A stretch of DNA of 64,000 nt from Paraburkholderia haematera. Lineage in GTDB: Bacteria > Pseudomonadota > Gammaproteobacteria > Burkholderiales > Burkholderiaceae. Both the position numbers and the translations under genes were made by a program. The first letter of the stretch is position 1; each line of letters begins with the position of its first letter. Of this stretch, positions 54,795 through 63,812 are shown in pieces. The notes under the pieces are model-generated. The model searched no databases. It saw only the letters and a list, made by a program, of their open reading frames with translations, and was not told the DNA's origin. The stretch spans positions 57,474 through 121,473 of the forward strand of contig NZ_CAJNBK010000021.1 of the NCBI RefSeq assembly GCF_905220975.1, given 5' to 3'.

Positions 54795-54930
54795 CAGTGG
54801 CATCAAAAACGCATGCGCGACGCGAAAGCACCGCGGGTTGCTTACCGTTGCGGGGACAACACAGGTTGAGCGCGGCAAGCGCGGTCTGTTTCCCGTTTAA
54901 CTGCACACGCGAGCGCAAATACGGGCACCA
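54795..54930 (-). ncRNA. Cobalamin riboswitch-like leader of the cobA operon, lacking the B12 box
   Basis: Read on the minus strand from 54930: TGGTGC, then AGTTAAACGGGAAACAG, CCTGTGTTGTCCCCGCAACGGTAAGC and GCCACTG in order, the conserved 5' and core blocks of the cobalamin aptamer. The usual 3' part (GGGAAGG..., then the AGCCxGGATACC B12 box) is absent from the remaining 87 nt before cobA. It may be degenerate, or a short aptamer variant. Confidence 0.7.
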
Positions 54931-54941
54931 AACGCGCGCAT

Positions 54942-54970
54942 ACGATAGCACAGGGCAGGCCGCACCGGCA
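54942..54970 (-). promoter_or_regulatory. Weak sigma-70-like promoter of the cobA leader
   Basis: Minus strand: TGCCGG, 17 nt, TATCGT, placing the start of transcription just before the aptamer at 54930. The -35 is poor. Confidence 0.3.
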
Positions 54971-55003
54971 CTGCGGAAAGGCCTTGTCGCGGCCCGCGTT
55001 TCC

Positions 55004-55032
55004 TTGACGGCACGGGGCTCTCGGCCTAAACT
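55004..55032 (+). promoter_or_regulatory. Sigma-70 promoter of the cobW riboswitch RNA
   Basis: TTGACG, 17 nt, TAAACT. Transcription would start about 55039, directly before the aptamer at 55043. Confidence 0.65.
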
Positions 55033-55042
55033 CGCACGCACT

Positions 55043-55295
55043 TTGGTGCTCGTGTGCGCGCTCGTGCGCATGCAGTTAAACGGGAAACAGGGGGCCCACC
55101 TGCAACGGACCGGGCCAACCTGTGCTGCCCCCGCAACGGTAAGCGAAAAGCGGTGTCAGGTTGATGGCCTGGCGCCGCGGAGCCGGCTTCGATGTCCACG
55201 CGCAAGGCCGCGTCGGCATATAACCACTGGGCGAGAAACCACTCGTCCGGGAAGGGGAAGCGGCGCTTTCGCCAGCCCGGATACCGGCCAGACTA
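55043..55295 (+). ncRNA. Cobalamin riboswitch (complete aptamer) upstream of cobW
   Basis: All conserved blocks are in order: TTGGTGCT; GCAGTTAAACGGGAAACAG; TGCTGCCCCCGCAACGGTAAGC; AACCACTGGG; CCGGGAAGG; and the B12 box GCCAGCCCGGATACCGGCC near 55271-55289. It probably represses cobW-cobN-chelatase expression when adenosylcobalamin is abundant. The expression platform lies in 55296-55490, which is otherwise empty; its mechanism is not obvious. Confidence 0.93.
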
Positions 55296-55502
55296 CGAAG
55301 AACGACCTCCGCGGGGATGCGGCGGCGCGTTCATGACTTCATTCCCGTTTTCTGTTTTTCTGTTGCTTTGGCAACGCCGTTGTTCGTCCCCGTGTGTGGT
55401 TATTGTCGTGCTTTGGGGCTTGTGCCCCGTTGGCCCGGTCTATAGAGACATACGCGAGGACGCACCAGCGTACACGCGCAACGCTTACGGATGGACCTCA
55501 CA

Positions 55503-56603
55503 ATGCAAACTCAAATGCGCAAGATCCCCGTCACCATCGTTACGGGCTTTCTCGGCAGCGGCAAGACCACCCTGTTGCGGCACATTCTTCAGCATGCGGG
55601 CGGCAAGCGCATCGCGGTGATCGTCAACGAGTTCGGCGAACTCGGCATCGACGGGGAAATCCTCAAGGGTTGCGGCATCGGCTGCGACGAAAACGGCGTC
55701 GAAACCGAAGGCCAACTGTATGAACTCGCGAACGGCTGCCTATGCTGCACCGTGCAGGAAGAGTTTTTCCCGGTGATGGAAAAACTCGTGGAGCGCCGCG
55801 AGCAGATCGATCACGTGCTGATCGAAACCTCCGGTCTCGCGTTGCCGAAACCGCTGGTACAAGCGTTTAACTGGCCGCAGATCAAGAACAGCTTTACCGT
55901 CGACGCGGTCGTCACCGTGGTTGACGGCCCGGCTGCGGCGAGCGGCCAGTTCGCCGACAACCCGGTCGCCGTGGATGCGCAGCGCAAGGCGGATCCGAAT
56001 CTCGATCACGAATCGCCGCTGCACGAATTGTTCGAAGATCAATTGTCGGCGGCCGATCTGGTGATTCTGAACAAGACGGATTTGCTCAACGAATCGCATC
56101 AGGCGGCTGTCGAAGCCGTCATCCGCGAAGAAATTCCGCCTCAAGTGAAGATCGTGCGCGCGCAGATGGGCCAGCTCGATCTGCATACGTTGCTGGGTCT
56201 CGAAGCGGCCTCGGAAGAAACGATCCACTTGCGCCACGATCACCACGGTTCGGCCGAGGATGCCGATCACCATCACGACGAATTCGATTCGGTTGTGGTG
56301 CACGCGAATGTTGCTTCGCGCGAGGCCGTGATCGCAGCGTTGCAAGGGCTTGTCGAAACGAACACGATTTACCGCGTCAAAGGGTTCGCGGCGTTGCCGG
56401 GCGCGGCGATGCGTCTGGTGATTCAGGGTGTGGGCCGGCGTTTCGATAGCTACTTCGACAGGCGCTGGCAGGCGGGCGAAGCTGGCGAAGGGCAGCAAAG
56501 CCGCTTCGTCCTGATCGGTGAAGACCTCGACCAGGCCGCGCTGCAACAGGCGTTCAACGTTGCCTTGGGCGCCGTCGCGAACGCCCAGCCGCAACAGGCG
56601 TAA
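55503..56603 (+). CDS. cobW: CobW-family GTPase/metallochaperone
   Basis: A 366-residue G3E GTPase. Walker A TGFLGSGKTTLLRHIL, metal motif GCLCC, GTP motifs VLIETSGLALPKP and LNKTDLL. A His-rich loop (DHHGSAEDADHHHDEF, about 250-265) is typical of CobW and likely binds cobalt. The C-terminal CobW_C domain contains IYRVKGFAALPG. It probably delivers cobalt to CobN. ATG 55491 and 55503 are both in frame; the second is slightly better spaced from GGA. It ends 6 nt before cobN. Confidence 0.92.
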   Translation: MQTQMRKIPVTIVTGFLGSGKTTLLRHILQHAGGKRIAVIVNEFGELGIDGEILKGCGIGCDENGVETEGQLYELANGCLCCTVQEEFFPVMEKLVERREQIDHVLIETSGLALPKPLVQAFNWPQIKNSFTVDAVVTVVDGPAAASGQFADNPVAVDAQRKADPNLDHESPLHELFEDQLSAADLVILNKTDLLNESHQAAVEAVIREEIPPQVKIVRAQMGQLDLHTLLGLEAASEETIHLRHDHHGSAEDADHHHDEFDSVVVHANVASREAVIAALQGLVETNTIYRVKGFAALPGAAMRLVIQGVGRRFDSYFDRRWQAGEAGEGQQSRFVLIGEDLDQAALQQAFNVALGAVANAQPQQA

Positions 56604-56609
56604 CCGGTC

Positions 56610-59600
56610 ATGCATCTGCTGCGCACCACGCCGGGCGGTTTTGTCGACGATACGCAAGGCGTGATCCGTATCGATCAGCGGCCCGCCGATATCGTGGTGC
56701 TCAGTTCCGCCGACACCACGCTGTCGCTGCTCGCGAGCGTATTTCCTCGTCTGGGCGAGGGGTTTCCGAGCGTGCGGCTCGCGAACGTCACGTATTTGCG
56801 GCAGCCGGCATCGGTCGATTTCTATGTCGAAGACGTGTTGCAGCATGCGCGCGTCGTGGTGGTCGATCATCTAGGCGGCGAGGCGTATTGGCCGTACGGA
56901 ATCGAACAGGTGGTCGCCCTCGCCGAACGCAAGCAGCAAACGCTCGCGATGTTCTCCGGCGATCTGCAGGAAGATCCGAACCTGCTCGCGCGCAGCACTG
57001 CCGATGCCGATCTCTGTCATCAGCTATGGCGCTATCTGCGTGAAGGCGGTGCGCAGAATGCCGAGGCGTTCCTGCGCTGCATCGCATACCGCTCGCTTGG
57101 GTGGGGGCAAGAGCCTGCGCCGCCGCGCGCGCTGCCTGCCGCGACGCTCTACCATCCTGAACGCGATACGCCGACGGTGGCCGACTGGCAGGCGCGCTGG
57201 CGTGAGGGCGCGCCTGTCGCTGCGATTCTGTTCTACAAGGCGCATCTGCAAGCGGCCAACACGGCCGTGTTCGATGCCCTGATCGACGCGCTCGAAGCAC
57301 AAGGGCTGAATCCGCTGCCGATCGCGATTACCTCGCTGAAAGATGCAATGAGCCGCGACGTCGTGCAACAGTTGTGCGCACAACATGATGTCGCTCTGGT
57401 GCTGAATACCACGGCGTTTGCCGCGTCCGCCATCGACGATCCCGAGCCGCTTGCGCTCGCTGGCGACGCGCCCGTGATGCAGGTGATTCTGAGCGGCGGC
57501 AATCGCGAAGATTGGGTCAAGGACAATCAGGGCCTCAACTCGCGCGATATCGCCATGCATATCGCGCTGCCGGAAGTGGACGGACGCATCATCACGCGGG
57601 CGATCAGCTTCAAGGGCCTCGCCTATCGTTGTCCGCACACCGAAGTCGATGTGGTCCGTTATCAACCGGACCTCGAACGTGTCGGTTTCCTGGCCGAACT
57701 GAGCCGCCGCTGGTGCCGTCTGCGTACGCTCGACAACGCGCAGAAGAAACTCGCGCTGATTCTCGCCAACTATCCCATGAGCGAAGGGCGCATCGGCAAT
57801 GGCGTGGGGCTCGATACGCCGGCCTCGGTGGTCGGCATTCTGTCCATGCTGCGCGATGAGGGATATCGCCTCGCCGGCTTGCCTGCCGACGGCGACGCCC
57901 TCCTGAAGCAACTGACCGAAGGCGTGACCAACGATCCGGTGGTGCGCGACTTGCGGCCCGCGTTGCAAAGCCTTGCGCTCGATGACTATCTTGTGTATTT
58001 CAACGCGTTACCCGCGGAAGCCCGCGATGCGCTGAACGCCCGCTGGGGTTCGCCAGAACAGGATCCAACGTTGCGGCGCGGCCGATTCATGATCGCGGGC
58101 TGGCGCTGCGGACAGGTGTTCGTCGGCATTCAGCCTTCGCGTTCGCGCGAGCAGGGCGATTACGCGAGCTATCACGATGCTGAACTCGTGCCGCCGCATG
58201 CGTATCTGGCGTTCTATTTCTGGTTGCGTCATCAGTTCGGCATCGACGCGGTCGTGCATGTCGGCAAGCACGGCAATCTCGAATGGCTGCCGGGAAAGAG
58301 CGTCGCTTTGAGCGATGCCTGCTGGCCCGATCTGATTCTGGGGCCGATGCCGCATCTGTATCCGTTCATCGTCAACGATCCGGGCGAGGGCAGTCAGGCA
58401 AAGCGCCGCGCGCAGGCTGTCATCATCGATCACCTGATGCCGCCGCTCACGCGCGCCGAAACTTACGGGCCGCTGCAGGATCTCGAGCGCCAGGTCGATG
58501 AATACTATGAAGCACTGATGGTTGACCCGCGCCGCTCGAAGCTGTTGAGGCGCACCATTCTCGCGACCATCGTCGAGCATAAACTGCATCACGAGCTCAG
58601 TCTCGCGGAGCCGAACGGTCAGGACGATGAAGACGTGCTGCTGACGCGCGTCGATGCCTGGCTGTGCGAGTTGAAGGAGGCGCAGATTCGCGATGGTTTG
58701 CATACGTTCGGGCAATCGCCCGCTGGCGTGCAGCGGCGCGACACGTTGCTGGCTTTGGGACGTTTTCCGATCGGCGACGGCCGGGGCGGCAAAGCCGGTT
58801 TGATCGATGCGTTGGCGCGCGATCTGCGGATGGATCACCTGTTCGACCCGCTGTCGGTGGATGGGTCGGCGGCGTGGGACGGTCCTCGTCCTGACGTATT
58901 GCAGCAGGTAAGCGACGCGCCGTGGCGGCACTGTGGCGATACACGCGAGCGTCTGGAATTGCTGGCGGCCGAGATGTTGCGTGACGTGTGTGGCGATGAA
59001 GCGTCCGGTGCGGCGCCCGCGAGCGGGACGTTGCCCCAAGCCGAATGTGTGATCGAGCGTCTGCGCAACGATGTATTGCCGCGGCTCGATGCCTGTGGTC
59101 CGCAGGAAATGTCGAATCTGAAGCGCGGTCTCGAGGGGCGTTTCGTGCCGCCGGGGCCGAGCGGTTCGCCTTCGCGTGGACGGCCTGACGTGCTGCCCAC
59201 TGGCCGCAACTTCTATTCGGTCGATACGCGCGCCATTCCGACGCAAGCGGCGTGGTCGCTCGGCTTGAAATCCGCGCAGCAGTTGATCGAACGGCATTTG
59301 CAGGAAAAAGGCGACTATCCGCGCGCGATCGGACTCTCGGTATGGGGCACCGCCACCATGCGCACCGGCGGCGACGATGTCGCCCAGGCACTCGCCTTGA
59401 TCGGCGTGCGGCCGAAGTGGGCGCCGGGCAGTCATCGCGTGACCGACTTCGAGATCATGCCGATCGAAGCGTTCGATCGCCCGCGCATCGACGTTACCTT
59501 GCGTGTGTCCGGCTTTTTCCGCGATGCCTTCGCGAACGTGATGCATCTGTTCGATGCCGCCGTGCAGGCTGTGGCCGAACTCGACGAGCCCGAAGATATG

Positions 59601-60410
59601 AACCCGATCCGCGCGCGCGTGCTGCGCGAACGCGACGCGCTGATGGCGCGCGGCATGGACGCCGCCGAGGCGCGCAAGCGCGCCGGCTGGCGCGTCTTCA
59701 GTGCGCGGCCCGGCGCGTATGGCGCGGGTTTGCAGGAGATGATCGACTCGCAGCAATGGCAAACCGACGCCGATCTGGCGAACGCCTATCAGGCGTGGGG
59801 CGGTTACGCCTACACGCAGAAAAGTGCCGGCGAAGAGGCGCGCCATGCATTCGGCACACGTCTCGCCGCGATGGACGTCGTGCTGCAGAACCAGGACAAC
59901 CGCGAGCACGACCTGCTCGATTCGAACGACTATTACCAGTTTCAGGGCGGCATGGTCGCGGCCGTGCGGCATCTGGCAGGCGATCAGCCGCAGATCTATC
60001 ACGCCGATCACAGCAACCCGGCCGCGCCGCGCGTGCGCACGCTGCATGAAGAGATCGCGCGCGTGATCCGCTCGCGGGTGGTCAATCCAAAATGGCTCGA
60101 CGGCGTGAAGCGTCACGGCTACAAAGGCGCTGCTGAGATCGCCGCGACGGTCGACTATCTCTACGGCTACGATGCAACCGCGCGCGTGATCGCCGATCAT
60201 CAATATGCGCTCGTCACCGATGCTTATCTGAACGACGCCGATACGCGCGAGTTCCTGCAGCGGCACAATCCGCACGCCATGCATTCGATCTGCGAGCGTC
60301 TGCTCGAAGCGATGCAGCGCGGTCTGTGGCAGGCGCCCGGCGACTATCGCGCGCAAGTTGAACAGCATCTGCTTGCGAGCGAGCAGCAGATCGAAGGAAT
60401 GCAAACATGA
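56610..60410 (+). CDS. cobN: Cobaltochelatase subunit CobN
   Basis: A 1266-residue chelatase large subunit (CobN/BchH family). Signatures: YWPYGIEQV, LPEVDGRIITRAISFKG, VVHVGKHGNLEWLPGKSVALSDACWPDLILG in pieces, GLSVWGTATMRTGGDDVAQAL and NDYYQFQGGMVAAVRHLAG. It inserts Co(II) into hydrogenobyrinic acid a,c-diamide. Length is normal. It overlaps the next gene by 4 nt. Confidence 0.95.
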   Translation: MHLLRTTPGGFVDDTQGVIRIDQRPADIVVLSSADTTLSLLASVFPRLGEGFPSVRLANVTYLRQPASVDFYVEDVLQHARVVVVDHLGGEAYWPYGIEQVVALAERKQQTLAMFSGDLQEDPNLLARSTADADLCHQLWRYLREGGAQNAEAFLRCIAYRSLGWGQEPAPPRALPAATLYHPERDTPTVADWQARWREGAPVAAILFYKAHLQAANTAVFDALIDALEAQGLNPLPIAITSLKDAMSRDVVQQLCAQHDVALVLNTTAFAASAIDDPEPLALAGDAPVMQVILSGGNREDWVKDNQGLNSRDIAMHIALPEVDGRIITRAISFKGLAYRCPHTEVDVVRYQPDLERVGFLAELSRRWCRLRTLDNAQKKLALILANYPMSEGRIGNGVGLDTPASVVGILSMLRDEGYRLAGLPADGDALLKQLTEGVTNDPVVRDLRPALQSLALDDYLVYFNALPAEARDALNARWGSPEQDPTLRRGRFMIAGWRCGQVFVGIQPSRSREQGDYASYHDAELVPPHAYLAFYFWLRHQFGIDAVVHVGKHGNLEWLPGKSVALSDACWPDLILGPMPHLYPFIVNDPGEGSQAKRRAQAVIIDHLMPPLTRAETYGPLQDLERQVDEYYEALMVDPRRSKLLRRTILATIVEHKLHHELSLAEPNGQDDEDVLLTRVDAWLCELKEAQIRDGLHTFGQSPAGVQRRDTLLALGRFPIGDGRGGKAGLIDALARDLRMDHLFDPLSVDGSAAWDGPRPDVLQQVSDAPWRHCGDTRERLELLAAEMLRDVCGDEASGAAPASGTLPQAECVIERLRNDVLPRLDACGPQEMSNLKRGLEGRFVPPGPSGSPSRGRPDVLPTGRNFYSVDTRAIPTQAAWSLGLKSAQQLIERHLQEKGDYPRAIGLSVWGTATMRTGGDDVAQALALIGVRPKWAPGSHRVTDFEIMPIEAFDRPRIDVTLRVSGFFRDAFANVMHLFDAAVQAVAELDEPEDMNPIRARVLRERDALMARGMDAAEARKRAGWRVFSARPGAYGAGLQEMIDSQQWQTDADLANAYQAWGGYAYTQKSAGEEARHAFGTRLAAMDVVLQNQDNREHDLLDSNDYYQFQGGMVAAVRHLAGDQPQIYHADHSNPAAPRVRTLHEEIARVIRSRVVNPKWLDGVKRHGYKGAAEIAATVDYLYGYDATARVIADHQYALVTDAYLNDADTREFLQRHNPHAMHSICERLLEAMQRGLWQAPGDYRAQVEQHLLASEQQIEGMQT

Positions 60411-61471
60411 ACGCTGCGACCCAACGGCCCGTTTTTCCCTTTGCTGCGCTGATCGGCCAGACGCCGTTGCAGCAGGCGTTGTTACTGGCTGCGATCGATC
60501 CGGGTCTGGGCGGCGTGCTGGTGAGCGGGCCGCGCGGCACGGCGAAATCGACCGCGGCGCGCGCGCTCGCCGAGTTGCTGCCGGAGGGACAATGGGTGAA
60601 TCTGCCGCTCGGCGCGAGTGAAGACCGGTTGATCGGCACGCTCGATATCGAAACCGTGTTGCGCGACGGCTCCGTGCGCTTTTCGCCTGGCTTGCTCGCG
60701 AAAGCGCATCGCGGCGTGCTGTATGTCGATGAAGTGAATCTGCTGCCCGACGCGCTCGTCGACGCGTTGCTCGATGCGGCTGCCAGTGGCGTGAATACCG
60801 TCGAACGCGATGGGGTTTCGCATAGTCACGATGCGAGCTTTGTGCTGATCGGCACGATGAATCCGGAAGAAGGCGAGTTGCGGCCGCAACTGATCGATCG
60901 CTTCGGTTTGATGGTCGAGTTGCAGAACTGTTTTGAGGCGCGGGTGCGTCAGCAGATCGTCAAGGCACGTCTGGCGTTCGATCTCGATCCGCAGGGTTTT
61001 CTCGCTGGCTATACGCAGCAACAGTCAACCTATGTTCAGCGGATTCGTGCGGCGCGTGAAGCACTGCCGCAACTCGGCTTCGACGACGCCGTGCATGCGC
61101 ACGTCAGCGCACTGTGCATCGGCGCGGCGGTCGACGGTTTGCGGGCCGATCTGGTGATGTTGCGCGCAGCGCGAGCATTGGCGGCGCTGGAGCAGGCGGC
61201 TGCGGTCACGACGGAGCACGTCGGGCGGGTCGCTGAGGCGGTGTTGGCGCATCGTCGTCACGATCGCGAAACGCGCGCCGGGGGTGACGCACGCGAGAGC
61301 GAAGCGCCACTGCGGACCGCTGACGATGCGGATGCCGCGTCCTCGCAACTTTCGGAAGGTGCGGCGCCGGACGCGGCTGCTACCGATAGCGATTGGGGTT
61401 ACTTGCCGCCGCAGCCCGCGGGCGTCGCGCAAGTCAAAGGGGTCATTCCGCTCAACGCAAAAAAACGCTGA
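60407..61471 (+). CDS. Mg-chelatase subunit I-like AAA+ ATPase
   Basis: A 354-residue AAA+ ATPase of the ChlI/BchI type. Walker A VSGPRGTAKSTAARALAELL, Walker B GVLYVDEVNLLPDALVDALLDAAASGVNTVERDG in pieces, sensor GTMNPEEGELRPQLIDRFG. The C terminus has an acidic, Ala/Arg-rich linker. It probably powers CobN, in place of CobS. Sits between cobN and a VWA protein like a ChlI-ChlD pair. Confidence 0.88.
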   Translation: MNAATQRPVFPFAALIGQTPLQQALLLAAIDPGLGGVLVSGPRGTAKSTAARALAELLPEGQWVNLPLGASEDRLIGTLDIETVLRDGSVRFSPGLLAKAHRGVLYVDEVNLLPDALVDALLDAAASGVNTVERDGVSHSHDASFVLIGTMNPEEGELRPQLIDRFGLMVELQNCFEARVRQQIVKARLAFDLDPQGFLAGYTQQQSTYVQRIRAAREALPQLGFDDAVHAHVSALCIGAAVDGLRADLVMLRAARALAALEQAAAVTTEHVGRVAEAVLAHRRHDRETRAGGDARESEAPLRTADDADAASSQLSEGAAPDAAATDSDWGYLPPQPAGVAQVKGVIPLNAKKR

Positions 61472-62142
61472 GCCATCGGAAGGGCGCCGCCGCTGACTCG
61501 CGCAGCGGTTTTCGATGGCGGCAAGGTGCCGGCGCAGGTTCGCGTAGCCGTTTGCAAGGTGCGCCGGGCAAGCGCATTGCATGGCTGCCGACGCTCACCG
61601 CAAAGCGCCGGAACACGCTGTGCGCCGAGCATCTGCGTTTCGTGCACGAGGCGCCGCAAGGCGGTGTGCTGCATTGTTTCGTGCTCGATTGTTCCGGTTC
61701 CATGCTTGGCGGGCAGCGCCTTGCACTCGCCAAGGGTCTGCTGATTGCGTTGTTCGACCGCGCAAGCGCCGCGCGCGCCGAGGCGGCGCTGGTGTGTTTT
61801 GGCGGTGCCGGGGCCGATCTGCGTTTCGGCCCCGCTGTGCCGCGCTGGTGGAACGAGCGGTGGCTACGGCCGGTGGGCGGAGGCGGTGGCACGCCGCTCG
61901 CGTCCGGCGTGCGTCGGGCTGCGCAGGTACTGGAGCGCAGCGCCCGGCGCAAGCCCGCGCAGCAGCGCTGGCTGTGGATCCTGACCGACGGTCGCAGTGG
62001 CGATCAGCCGGCGCGGCCGAGTCACGCGGACGAAGTGGTATTCGTCGATTTCGAGCGGGAGGCGATACGGCTGGGCCGCTGCCATGCGTTGGCCGATGCA
62101 TGGGGCGCGGCGCTGCTTACGCCGGACGAACTGATCGCCTGA
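61393..62142 (+). CDS. VWA-domain protein (ChlD/CobT-like C-terminal part), start uncertain
   Basis: Up to 249 residues. A von Willebrand A domain with MIDAS motif LDCSGSM (about 95-101), GGGGGTPLASGV and LTDGRSGD. A ChlD-like basic linker precedes it (GAPGKRIAWLPTLTAKRR). There is no ATG in the first part: TTG 61393 overlaps the chelatase gene by 79 nt, CTG 61468 overlaps its stop (CTGA), and TTG 61552 would cut the linker. The protein probably assembles with the ChlI-like ATPase on CobN. Confidence 0.8.
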   Translation: MGLLAAAARGRRASQRGHSAQRKKTLSHRKGAAADSRSGFRWRQGAGAGSRSRLQGAPGKRIAWLPTLTAKRRNTLCAEHLRFVHEAPQGGVLHCFVLDCSGSMLGGQRLALAKGLLIALFDRASAARAEAALVCFGGAGADLRFGPAVPRWWNERWLRPVGGGGGTPLASGVRRAAQVLERSARRKPAQQRWLWILTDGRSGDQPARPSHADEVVFVDFEREAIRLGRCHALADAWGAALLTPDELIA

Positions 62143-62161
62143 GCAGCGCGTTTTCGTGCGC

Positions 62162-63109
62162 TTATTTCAAGCCGTTGGACCAGTACTGCACATCGTCCTG
62201 ACGGTCGAATACGAATACTTTCATCGCCATCTGCTGCGCGACGTCGAGTTGATCGAGTTCGAGGCCATGGGTCGACGGCTCTCCCGGCGCGCTGCCTTTC
62301 TGCACATTGCGGATGACGGCGGTCGTTTCGATCTCGGTTTGCAATTCCGTCGATTTGAGGCAGAAGGCGACGCGCAGCCGTTCGCCGACTGCGCCCAGCG
62401 TCCATGAGGCGGTTAGCGACATGCCGAGCGCGCTGATGCTTTTGGCGAGGCCCAAACCTTCATATGAATCGCCCGTTTCGCCGATGCCGAAGCGCACCGC
62501 GAGGTGCGCATGGACGCGGATCGACTTGCGTTCGCGCAGGCGGCGGATTACGCCGGGTTTCGACAGCACCACGTAGTCGAATGGGGCGCGGCACACGGCC
62601 TCGACCGTGCAGACGAAACGGAACACGGCGTGGCTCGCGATGGCGACGATCTCGATGTTTTCACCGAGACCGAGCGGGAGGATGCGGCCATCTTGCAGTG
62701 GCGGTGTGACGAAGAGCGCGTGGTTGGGCGCAAAGCCGATGATGCGGCATGGATGCATCGGGGCGCCGCTGCCGAGCTGGGAGCGTATGCCTATTAATGC
62801 ACCTATCGTCAGGTGCATGTCCTTTAGTGTGAGATTGCTCGTGGCGTCGGCGGAGTGGCCGGTTTGGGATTCCGGTTGCTTTGCTGTGTCCAGCAGGTCG
62901 CCGCGGTGCGGGTGGAAGTTGTCGAACAGGAATTTGCGCTCGTCCGTGGTCGCCAGGATTGTGCCACTGGCGAAGAGGAGTGTGCCGTCGGAGTCTGCGA
63001 TCGGCCAGGGGAGTGGGGTGCCTACGGGGACTGCTTCCGGTGTCAGGGTTGTGGTGGCGGCTTGGGCTTCTGCTTGGGCTTCGGCGCGGGCTTCTGCTGG
63101 GTTTTCCAT
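62162..63109 (-). CDS. YcgR/PilZ-like c-di-GMP receptor-type protein
   Basis: A 315-residue protein. An Ala/Glu-rich N terminus (repeating AEAQ) precedes a YcgR-like N-terminal domain (about 105-200, LGSGAPMHPCRIIGFAPNHALFVTPP, GLGENIEIVAIASHAVFRFVCTVEAV). The PilZ-like domain has RLRERKSIRVHAHLAVRF (RxxxR kept) and then LAKSISALGMSL, where the usual D/NxSxxG reads SISALG. It may brake flagella or act on surface functions. C-di-GMP binding is plausible but not certain. Confidence 0.7.
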   Translation of the reverse strand: MENPAEARAEAQAEAQAATTTLTPEAVPVGTPLPWPIADSDGTLLFASGTILATTDERKFLFDNFHPHRGDLLDTAKQPESQTGHSADATSNLTLKDMHLTIGALIGIRSQLGSGAPMHPCRIIGFAPNHALFVTPPLQDGRILPLGLGENIEIVAIASHAVFRFVCTVEAVCRAPFDYVVLSKPGVIRRLRERKSIRVHAHLAVRFGIGETGDSYEGLGLAKSISALGMSLTASWTLGAVGERLRVAFCLKSTELQTEIETTAVIRNVQKGSAPGEPSTHGLELDQLDVAQQMAMKVFVFDRQDDVQYWSNGLK

Positions 63110-63783
63110 GGTCGGCTGCTAAATATGTGGCGGGATTACTTGTTTACGGCTGCGGTTGGGGGGAGCTTTAGCGGTTTTTGTTTGCCTGTGGCGTTTGCCT
63201 GTGGCGTTTGGCTATGGCGTTGGCCTGTGACGTTTGCCTGTGGCGTTGGCCTCTCCTTGTTTTCTTACCGGTCTATTAGCGTCGCCCCTGTGCGGGGCGG
63301 CACTCACTTCTCTTTGCCTGCCGCAAAGAGAAGTAAGCAAGAGAAAGCGGCTCAAACCGCTAATTCTTAAGCGGGTCCCCCGCGCAGTCGCGGTAGTGGT
63401 GCATCTGGAATCCGTGCCCTCGCATATTCAGCCCTGGTGACAAAGCCGTCATACCTCCGGCGGCGCTGCGCGCGCCGACGCGTACTTCACAAAACCACAC
63501 TCCGTGTTCGCGCTTCTTGTGCTCTGTTTGTTCTTGTTTCTTTCTGCTTCTTCTTGCTTGTCTTCGCGCTTGCCCGCGGTTTCTACTCTCCGTCCTTCGC
63601 GCTCTGTGTCTCCAGGGTCTCGTGGCGCGAGGTCGCTCGGTAGTTGGCGTTTCTCGCTTGCAAAAAGTTGCAATCACTGGTATTGGGCTGAGTTAGGTCG
63701 GATAACTAACTATTTTTTACTGTGCTTGTGTAGGGACTGGTTTGGTGGGGCTCAACTTTTTGAAAATAATTGCACAAGGGGGA
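63110..63783. other. Non-coding region with low complexity before the rrn promoter
   Basis: No supported gene. It holds a 13-nt tandem repeat (63181-63252), a GC hairpin CGCCCC-TGTGC-GGGGCG at 63283-63299, and T/C-rich tracts (63530-63620). Open frames on both strands are low-complexity or Arg-rich and lack recognisable families. Confidence 0.6.
63181..63252. repeat. 13-nt tandem repeat, about 5.5 copies
   Basis: Unit TTTGCCTGTGGCG repeats at 63181, 63194, 63207, 63220 and 63233 with one to three changes per copy, then a partial copy. The 13-nt period is not a multiple of three, so it is not coding. It is a possible variable-number locus. Confidence 0.8.
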
Positions 63784-63812
63784 TTGACGACATGCCGACC
63801 GATCTCCATAAT
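63784..63812 (+). promoter_or_regulatory. Strong sigma-70 promoter of an rrn operon
   Basis: TTGACG, 17 nt, CATAAT, with an A/T-rich UP-like segment (AACTTTTTGAAAATAATTGC) just upstream. Followed by CTCGTTTCTCTGC and, 90 nt on, by a boxA-like leader, so this probably drives ribosomal RNA. Confidence 0.7.

Noticed and set aside
54797..55336. Plus-strand frame running through both riboswitches
   Set aside because: The conserved structure there is RNA; coding is incidental.
55740..56870. 376-codon minus-strand frame opposite cobW
   Set aside because: CobW motifs (GSGKTT, GCLCC) are on the plus strand; this is a shadow.
58008..60404. 798-codon open frame antisense to cobN
   Set aside because: It is the mirror of a clear CobN gene; Arg/His/Gln-rich composition and no family motif mark it as a GC-rich shadow frame.
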